DNA of 19,496 bases from CAADGY01 sp900696665 (lineage in GTDB: Bacteria > Acidobacteriota > Terriglobia > Bryobacterales > Bryobacteraceae): assembly GCA_035063885.1 (NCBI GenBank), contig JAPSFM010000102.1, positions 1 to 19,496 of the forward strand, given 5' to 3'. Position numbers and translations under genes: made by a program. The notes under the pieces were generated by a model. That model did no database searches. It was not told the origin of the DNA and saw nothing but the letters and a program-made list of their open reading frames with translations. Each line of letters opens with the position of its first letter. The stretch's first letter is position 1. Below, one piece after another: positions 14,984-19,496 of the stretch.

Positions 14984-17900
14984 CTAAAACGTAAAGCGCG
15001 CGGTTAACTGGAAATCGCGTGGGCCTTCGCCCGAACTCGACGAGGAACGTCCGCCGGTGCTCAGGATGCGCCCATAGGTGCTGGTACCGATTGTATTCAC
15101 CGGGTTTGCAAAGTTCGGATGGTTCAGAAAATTCGTGGACGCCATCTCCAGCTTCAACTTCGCTCTTTCGTGAAGGACGATCTCTTTGTTGACACCGAAG
15201 TGGAATACACTGATGCCGGGACCTTCCAGGATGTAGGCGCCCGAGTTTCCGAAACGCCCGGCGCCGGCTGGTGGCGCGACGAAAGCACCCGTGTCGAACC
15301 AGCGTTCGAGATTGCGTTCGCTCTTGGAGAGGTTACCGTCGCGGACGCGGTCCGGCCGTCCGCCGAACCGGTTCGTGTTGGACGCATCCAGGCCGGCATA
15401 CGCCGGAGTGAAATAGAGCCCTGTCTGCCATACGTATGTGCCCCCCACGTTCCAGTTGCCAACAATATGATTGAGGACCGCCGGCATGCCGCTGCCGAAG
15501 GTCTTTCCCCGGCCAAACGGCAATTCGTAAAGCGCTATCGCGACAGCGCGCCAGCGCGGGATGAGTCCGCCCTGGGAACGGTCACGTGCACGGTCGAAGG
15601 CATCCTCGCCGGAACTGCTCCAATCGTCGCCCATGCTCTTGGCCCACGTAAGATGGGCCTGATAATACAAGCCCTTCTTGAACTGGCGCTCGGCTTTGAT
15701 CACACCGGCGTGATAGCTATGGCTGCCGCCGTTTTCCGCATAATTCGCGGAGAAAAGATAGGGAAATGGCACCAGAGGCAGCTTTTCCGCGTAGGGCCGC
15801 GTGTCCGCCGGCGGCTGGTTCAGGTTCCGGCTCCAGACATTCTTCCGGCTCAATGTCGACATATAGGATATGGAAAACCCCATATCGAAGGCTTCCTTTT
15901 CCATTGTCACGTTGTATTGCGTGCTGTGCGGGGTGCGAAAGTCGGGGTTCATCCCGCTTGCGCCTGTGCCACCCAGGACATATGCCGTGCTCGGGAACGG
16001 GCGCGGAAACGAGAATGCCGGCACACCGCCACTGATGGAATTCGTGAACGTCTCACGCAACTCGTAGGGCGCACCGCCGCCGTCGGAAATATACGGCTGC
16101 ATGGCCACGTAGTAAATTCCCGCCCCGCCACGAATCACGAAGTTTTTCCAGAACTCCGGGCGCCACGCAAATCCCACACGTGGCGCAAAGTTGTTCTTAT
16201 CCAGGTTCAATAGCTTCGAGCTCAGACCCACCGAATTCGCCGTCGCAATGGGAATGTTGGCGGGGAAACCCGGATGCACTCTGGCCCTGGCCGCCTCATC
16301 CGGCACTACGAGCGCATTGTGAGCCGGCACAAAGTTGGCGAGCAGGTTCTGCTCGATCGTACCCGGATCGAGCAGCGAATAGCGCAGGCCGTAGTTCAAC
16401 GAAAAACGCGGGGTGACTTTGAAATCGTCCGTGAAGAACAGTTCCCAGTTCAGCCGGTGGGGATAGACCGGACCGACCGAAGTGCGGCGCTCGCTGGTAT
16501 CCATCAGGCCCAGAAGAAAATCCGCGTATGGAACACCGCTGAAGCGGCCGTTGAAGCCGAATATTCCAAAAACAGCGCTCGGCGATGTCGCAAACTGTCT
16601 TCCGTTGTATTTGCCGATTTCCAGTCCCGCGCGGAAATTGTGTTTACCGCGAGTAATATGTAACGTCTCCTGCACGTGGAAGTTGCTCCACATCCAACCA
16701 TTCATATCGCCCTGATAGATGGACTGGAACCCGGTGATATTCATGCGCGGCAATCCGGGCACGTCCTGCAGGTCCGCTAGTTGCAGTCCGGCCGCCTGCA
16801 CGACACGAAGTCCGGGATTCGGGCCGCCGTATTCGCTTTGGTCCCTGGCGTAGCCCGCACGGAACTCGTTCAGCATGGAGGGTGAGATTACGTGCGTGTC
16901 GGAGAGCACGACGTGATACTGGTCGCGCCACTGGCTGTAATTGCCAATGTTCGGGTTGGCACCTCCGTCCCAGGTCTTGTATTCATAGTGCTGGTACATG
17001 AAGCGGCCGAAGAAGGAATTGGCGTTACTGATCTTGTGGTCGCCGCGCGCGGTGTACTGATTGCTCGTGTTCGGGAACACGGCGACGTTGTTATAGCGGT
17101 CCGTGCCGCTGTTCGGCATGGGGTAAAACGTATCCTGGTAGTACTTCGCCACCGGGCTGATTCGCGATTCAGGAATGCGGTTGTTGGGGAATGCGCTACC
17201 GGTCGAAGGATCTTTGATGGGGGTGCCTAACGAGGAGAAATCGCCGGCCCGAAACGCCGCCGGCGGGACGACAAAGTTCGCCACCGTAGGAGTTTGGCTT
17301 CCGCGCAACCCCTGCCAGGAGAAATGCCAGAATGTCCGGTCGCGACCGTTGTAAAGCTTCCCTAAATGCAGGGGACCGCCGATCTTGATGTTTGGCCGGA
17401 AAATGGGTGGCCCGTGCGGGCGTGCGCGCGCGAAGAAATCGCGCGCGCCGAAGCCGATGGCATTGTAGTGGAGCCAGGCTTCCCCGTGAAGCTGGTTAGT
17501 GCCGCTTTCAGAAACCACGGCGACGTTGGAACTAGTGCCGCCCGAAGCGTTTACACTGACCAGGTCCACACGGTACTCGCGATAAGAATCCAGGTAAGTA
17601 AGGGCAGGACCGAAGGAGCTGCCGGTCCAACCGTCCTTGATCGGAATACCATCGATCGAGTAAGTCGTATTCCGTCCCTGGCCGTTGCCTGCGAACGTGC
17701 TGCCACTCACTCCAGGACTCAGCACCAGCATGCGCCAGATCGAACGGTAATTGGAGTTAATCACCATATTAGTGAAAACGTAGTTCGATTTCGTGTCGGA
17801 GATCGTTGCGCGCTCGGTTTCGATCAGTTGCGCGCCACCCTCCACGGTGACAGATTCAATGACTTGCCCGACCTCCAGGCGAACATCCACACGCCGATCG

Positions 17901-18196
17901 GCCGTCGCCGTCAGTTCGATGTCCTCGACAACAAACTTCTTGAAGCCGGAAGGCTCCGCGGTAACCCGATAGCGGCCGGGAATCAAGTTCGAGGCCACAT
18001 AGTTGCCGGCCGAATTACTTTCTACATCCTGGCTGATGTTGGTATCGATATTTGTTACGGTAACTCTTACACCGGGAGTTACCGCGCCTGTGGCATCGGT
18101 GATGGTGCCGCGTATGGTTCCGTAGTACGTCTGGGAAACCGCGGTTCCGGAACAGATAACTAGCAGGTACAGTGAAAGAACACTTCTGGCTGTCAT
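14984..18196 (-). CDS. Oar-like TonB-dependent receptor with carboxypeptidase-regulatory domain
   Basis: This 1070-residue outer-membrane protein starts with a signal peptide (M-T-A-R-S-V-L-S-L-Y-L-L, cleavage likely near A-V-S-Q, residue 22). Residues about 24-105 are a carboxypeptidase-regulatory-like Ig-type domain (G-T-I-R-G-T-I-T-D-A-T-G-A to L-E-V-G-Q-V-I-E-S-V-T-V). About 110-230 resembles a plug domain (L-S-P-G-V-S-G-S, Y-S-I-D-G-I-P-I-K-D-G). The rest is a beta-barrel ending in L-T-A-R-F-T-F, the terminal Phe typical of outer-membrane barrels. Acidobacteria carry many such genes, thought to take up large substrates such as oligosaccharides or peptides; the ligand here is unknown. I see no clear TonB box. 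An ATG 69 bp further upstream (18265) would put charged residues before the signal, while 18196 has a strong ribosome binding site. No energy-transducing or binding-protein gene is adjacent. Confidence 0.9.
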   Translation of the reverse strand: MTARSVLSLYLLVICSGTAVSQTYYGTIRGTITDATGAVTPGVRVTVTNIDTNISQDVESNSAGNYVASNLIPGRYRVTAEPSGFKKFVVEDIELTATADRRVDVRLEVGQVIESVTVEGGAQLIETERATISDTKSNYVFTNMVINSNYRSIWRMLVLSPGVSGSTFAGNGQGRNTTYSIDGIPIKDGWTGSSFGPALTYLDSYREYRVDLVSVNASGGTSSNVAVVSESGTNQLHGEAWLHYNAIGFGARDFFARARPHGPPIFRPNIKIGGPLHLGKLYNGRDRTFWHFSWQGLRGSQTPTVANFVVPPAAFRAGDFSSLGTPIKDPSTGSAFPNNRIPESRISPVAKYYQDTFYPMPNSGTDRYNNVAVFPNTSNQYTARGDHKISNANSFFGRFMYQHYEYKTWDGGANPNIGNYSQWRDQYHVVLSDTHVISPSMLNEFRAGYARDQSEYGGPNPGLRVVQAAGLQLADLQDVPGLPRMNITGFQSIYQGDMNGWMWSNFHVQETLHITRGKHNFRAGLEIGKYNGRQFATSPSAVFGIFGFNGRFSGVPYADFLLGLMDTSERRTSVGPVYPHRLNWELFFTDDFKVTPRFSLNYGLRYSLLDPGTIEQNLLANFVPAHNALVVPDEAARARVHPGFPANIPIATANSVGLSSKLLNLDKNNFAPRVGFAWRPEFWKNFVIRGGAGIYYVAMQPYISDGGGAPYELRETFTNSISGGVPAFSFPRPFPSTAYVLGGTGASGMNPDFRTPHSTQYNVTMEKEAFDMGFSISYMSTLSRKNVWSRNLNQPPADTRPYAEKLPLVPFPYLFSANYAENGGSHSYHAGVIKAERQFKKGLYYQAHLTWAKSMGDDWSSSGEDAFDRARDRSQGGLIPRWRAVAIALYELPFGRGKTFGSGMPAVLNHIVGNWNVGGTYVWQTGLYFTPAYAGLDASNTNRFGGRPDRVRDGNLSKSERNLERWFDTGAFVAPPAGAGRFGNSGAYILEGPGISVFHFGVNKEIVLHERAKLKLEMASTNFLNHPNFANPVNTIGTSTYGRILSTGGRSSSSSGEGPRDFQLTARFTF

Positions 18197-18199
18197 AGG

Positions 18200-18208
18200 C
18201 TCCCTCCC
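18200..18208 (-). promoter_or_regulatory. Strong ribosome binding site of the receptor gene
   Basis: On the minus strand GGGAGGGAG ends 3 bp before the ATG at 18196. It decides the start in favour of 18196 over 18265. Confidence 0.75.
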
Positions 18209-18267
18209 GATAGATTTGGTACAACAGTACGTCCAGGACAATTGGGAAGTCAAGCGGAAAATCACGA

Positions 18268-18777
18268 ATTGTTCGGGCGCTGCGTCTCGGCATGACGCTG
18301 ACGATTGCCGGCGCGCTGACAGGCCCGCTGATGACCCGTCCCACTAGCGACGCAGCTTGCTGCATGCCCAGGGCCGGTGGGCAGATGACGACCGCGGGCG
18401 CGCATAGCGCCGGCGGGATGGACGGTGGTCCCGGTGTGCCGGTGACTGGGTGGAGCCGGGAACACGGCCGATCTGCGCGTACCGCATTTCATCGGTCTGC
18501 ATTCGATTCAGGTGCTGGCGCTCATCGGGGCCGGCTTGCGGCGATGGCGCCGGCCCGAGGCCGTTCGGGTCAGGGCGCCGCTGGCTGACGCGGCAAGCTA
18601 TGCGGCGCTGTTTCTGCTGCTGCTCTGGCAAGCGCTGCGGGGCAGAGTATCGTAGCGCCCGATGCGAAGGCGCTCGCCTCGATGGCGATCTGGGCCGTGG
18701 TCACAGTGCTCGTCTTTGGCTGGATCGGCCGCGGCTCACACGCCTCTTCAGCCGGCGCCTTGAAGGAGACATCATGA
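18268..18777 (+). pseudogene. Broken membrane-protein gene, 5'-truncated with two frame breaks
   Basis: Three frame segments join into one membrane protein. 18268-18468 reads I-V-R-A-L-R-L-G-M-T-L-T-I-A-G then G-P-L-M-T-R-P-T and G-G-P-G-V-P-V-T-G-W-S-R-E-H-G. From 18470, one base shifted, it reads D-L-R-V-P-H-F-I-G-L-H-S, then L-F-L-L-L-L-W-Q-A-L-R-G, to a TAG at 18653. From 18643, back in the first frame, it reads Q-S-I-V-A-P-D-A and a further helix W-A-V-V-T-V-L-V-F-G-W, ending at TGA 18775-18777, which overlaps the ATG of the next gene. One extra C near 18468 and one missing G near 18640 would explain both breaks. I recall the motifs from a bacterial membrane family of unknown function with an N-terminal part that is missing here. 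Both breaks are in short homopolymers, so assembly error is possible. Confidence 0.65.
18763..18768 (+). promoter_or_regulatory. Ribosome binding site of the ABA4-like gene
   Basis: AAGGAG lies 5 bp before the ATG at 18774, inside the last codons of the broken upstream gene. It decides this start against the much longer open frame beginning at 18450. Confidence 0.75.
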
Positions 18778-19211
18778 CAGCCGAACAACTCTTTTCGATC
18801 CTGAGCCTGGTGACTGTGGCGGCGTGGCTGCTGCTGATATTCCTGCCGCGGGCCCGCTGGGCGTCGACAATGGTGCCGGTGGTGATGCCTTTGTTGCTCG
18901 GAGCCGTCTACGTGGCGCTGATGGCCGCGGTACTGACGCGGAGCGAGGATGGGTTTTCTTCCCTGGCGGGCGCGAGAGCGCTCTTCGACAATCCCTGGGC
19001 TCTGCTGGCCGGGTGGACCCATTACCTGGCATTCGATCTGTTCATAGGAGGATGGAAGGCGCGCGACGCCCAACGGCACGGCATTCCCCATCTGCTCATC
19101 GTGCCCGCGCTGGTTCTGACCTTCCTCCTGGGACCGGCGGGGTTATTGTTGTACTGGACAATCCGGTGGCTTCGCTCGGGAGGACTCACGGAACAAACCG
19201 CGCCCGTATGA
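18774..19211 (+). CDS. ABA4-like family membrane protein
   Basis: This 145-residue protein has four likely membrane helices (about 5-24, 33-54, 74-92 and 107-131). The conserved stretch N73-P-W-A-L-L-A-G-W-T-H83-Y-L-A-F-D88-L-F-I-G-G-W matches the ABA4 family (DUF4281), named for a plant protein needed for neoxanthin formation. Bacterial members have no proven role; a link to carotenoid or other lipid chemistry is only an analogy. The ATG overlaps the TGA of the broken upstream frame as ATGA, a sign that the two genes were once translationally coupled. The ribosome binding site is strong. No carotenoid gene is visible in this window. Confidence 0.85.
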   Translation: MTAEQLFSILSLVTVAAWLLLIFLPRARWASTMVPVVMPLLLGAVYVALMAAVLTRSEDGFSSLAGARALFDNPWALLAGWTHYLAFDLFIGGWKARDAQRHGIPHLLIVPALVLTFLLGPAGLLLYWTIRWLRSGGLTEQTAPV

Positions 19212-19241
19212 TGATATCGGGAATTGTGAAGGCCGTAACCA

Positions 19242-19394
19242 GTGGACTCTCACAAAAAGTTTGAACGCAGGCAGTTTGTGTGGTTGCTCGTTTCGTTCGC
19301 GATCATCGCACTCATGACGGCCGCGATCATGCTCTATCGTGCGCTGCAATCCGGTTGGCGCCGCCCCTCGTTGGATGCGCGACCTAAATGTTGA
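19242..19394 (+). CDS. Possible small single-helix membrane protein
   Basis: A GTG-started frame of 50 codons begins 30 bp after the ABA4-like gene. It reads charged residues (D-S-H-K-K-F-E-R-R-Q), one hydrophobic helix (F-V-W-L-L-V-S-F-A-I-I-A-L-M-T-A-A-I-M-L-Y) and a basic tail (R-R-P-S-L-D-A-R-P-K-C). An in-frame stop lies two codons upstream. AAGG sits about 9 bp before the GTG. The pattern of basic ends and one helix is what a real small membrane protein looks like, and it could share a transcript with the ABA4-like gene. I do not recognise a family. Confidence 0.45.
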   Translation: MDSHKKFERRQFVWLLVSFAIIALMTAAIMLYRALQSGWRRPSLDARPKC

Positions 19395-19435
19395 GGTTTG
19401 GCGGGAGTGGGCGACTGCACGGCTATTCTGGCGTA

Positions 19436-19441
19436 TATACT
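19436..19441 (+). promoter_or_regulatory. Possible -10 element before the last gene
   Basis: TATACT matches the -10 consensus at five of six positions, 18 bp before the ATG at 19460. No good -35 is seen, and the palindrome GTATATAC (19433-19440) overlaps it. Confidence 0.25.
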
Positions 19442-19459
19442 ACGTACAGAAGGAGGCCT

Positions 19460-19496
19460 ATGGCTCAGTCCCTTACCGAACTCGAACAACAGCGGT
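19460..19496 (+). CDS. Start of a DUF6788-like gene (cut by window end)
   Basis: AGGAGG at 19451-19456 precedes an ATG opening M-A-Q-S-L-T-E-L-E-Q-Q-R. I recall this opening from DUF6788-type proteins of about 100-140 residues that continue into a Cys-rich G-x-C-G-x-P-x-C-x-C segment and are often found in or beside transposable elements in soil bacteria. Only twelve codons are visible, so the call depends on memory of the N-terminus. If right, the right edge of the window is mobile-element territory. Confidence 0.5.
   Translation, partial: MAQSLTELEQQR

Noticed and set aside
15119..16213. A 364-residue plus-strand open frame inside the receptor gene
   Set aside because: It is antisense to a clear TonB-dependent receptor barrel and shows no domain, signal or ribosome binding site.
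17366..18163. A 265-residue plus-strand open frame
   Set aside because: It is antisense to the regulatory and plug domains of the receptor; high GC leaves opposite frames open.
18450..18773. N-terminal extension of the ABA4-like open frame
   Set aside because: The 108 extra residues are Arg/Cys-rich with no pattern, while 18774 has a strong ribosome binding site and the restored upstream frame uses a different reading of this stretch.

Overview
This looks like chromosomal DNA from an acidobacterium, most likely of the Solibacter/Bryobacter type. That placement is inferred from the gene types, not from a marker gene. The window is GC-rich. It carries an Oar-like TonB-dependent receptor with an N-terminal carboxypeptidase-regulatory domain, a beta-propeller/phosphoesterase fusion, a membrane-embedded spermidine-synthase-like protein, Tat-exported enzymes, a PEP-CTERM protein and an ADP-forming acyl-CoA synthetase fused to a GNAT acetyltransferase. 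No rRNA, tRNA, CRISPR array or phage module is visible.

Layout. 7-2274: exported protein with two alpha/beta-hydrolase halves, the second lacking a nucleophile. 2519-3760: proline-rich lipoprotein-like protein with a PEP-CTERM tail and its own terminator. 3848-4321: stand-alone receiver domain. 4497-6896: membrane protein with a spermidine-synthase-like core. 6900-7199 (minus): small membrane protein. 7263-7480: remains of a HAD-IIB phosphatase gene. 10664 down to 7517 (minus): acyl-CoA synthetase/GNAT protein followed by a cupin protein, with a perfect 15-bp hairpin filling most of the gap. 10813-11733: Tat-type aldo/keto reductase, divergent from the synthetase gene. 14309 down to 11739 (minus): YncE/phosphoesterase fusion. 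14565-14383 (minus): FmdB-type zinc ribbon. 14661-14889: remains of a mobile-element-type gene. 18196 down to 14984 (minus): TonB-dependent receptor. 18268-18777: broken membrane-protein gene overlapping the start of an intact ABA4-like gene (18774-19211). 19242-19394: possible small membrane protein. 19460 to the right edge: first codons of a DUF6788-like gene, possibly the edge of a mobile element.

The genes do not form one pathway. The only likely co-transcribed pairs are the synthetase/GNAT gene with the cupin gene, and the (broken) membrane gene with the ABA4-like gene. A shared theme is the cell envelope: hydrolase, PEP-CTERM lipoprotein, receptor, phosphoesterase and Tat reductase are all predicted to be exported. 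I found no convincing new multi-gene system. The points most worth a second look are three gene relics that only show up when frames are joined, the hairpin on the cupin start codon, the hydrolase with a dead second half, and the protein with both a lipobox and a PEP-CTERM signal.
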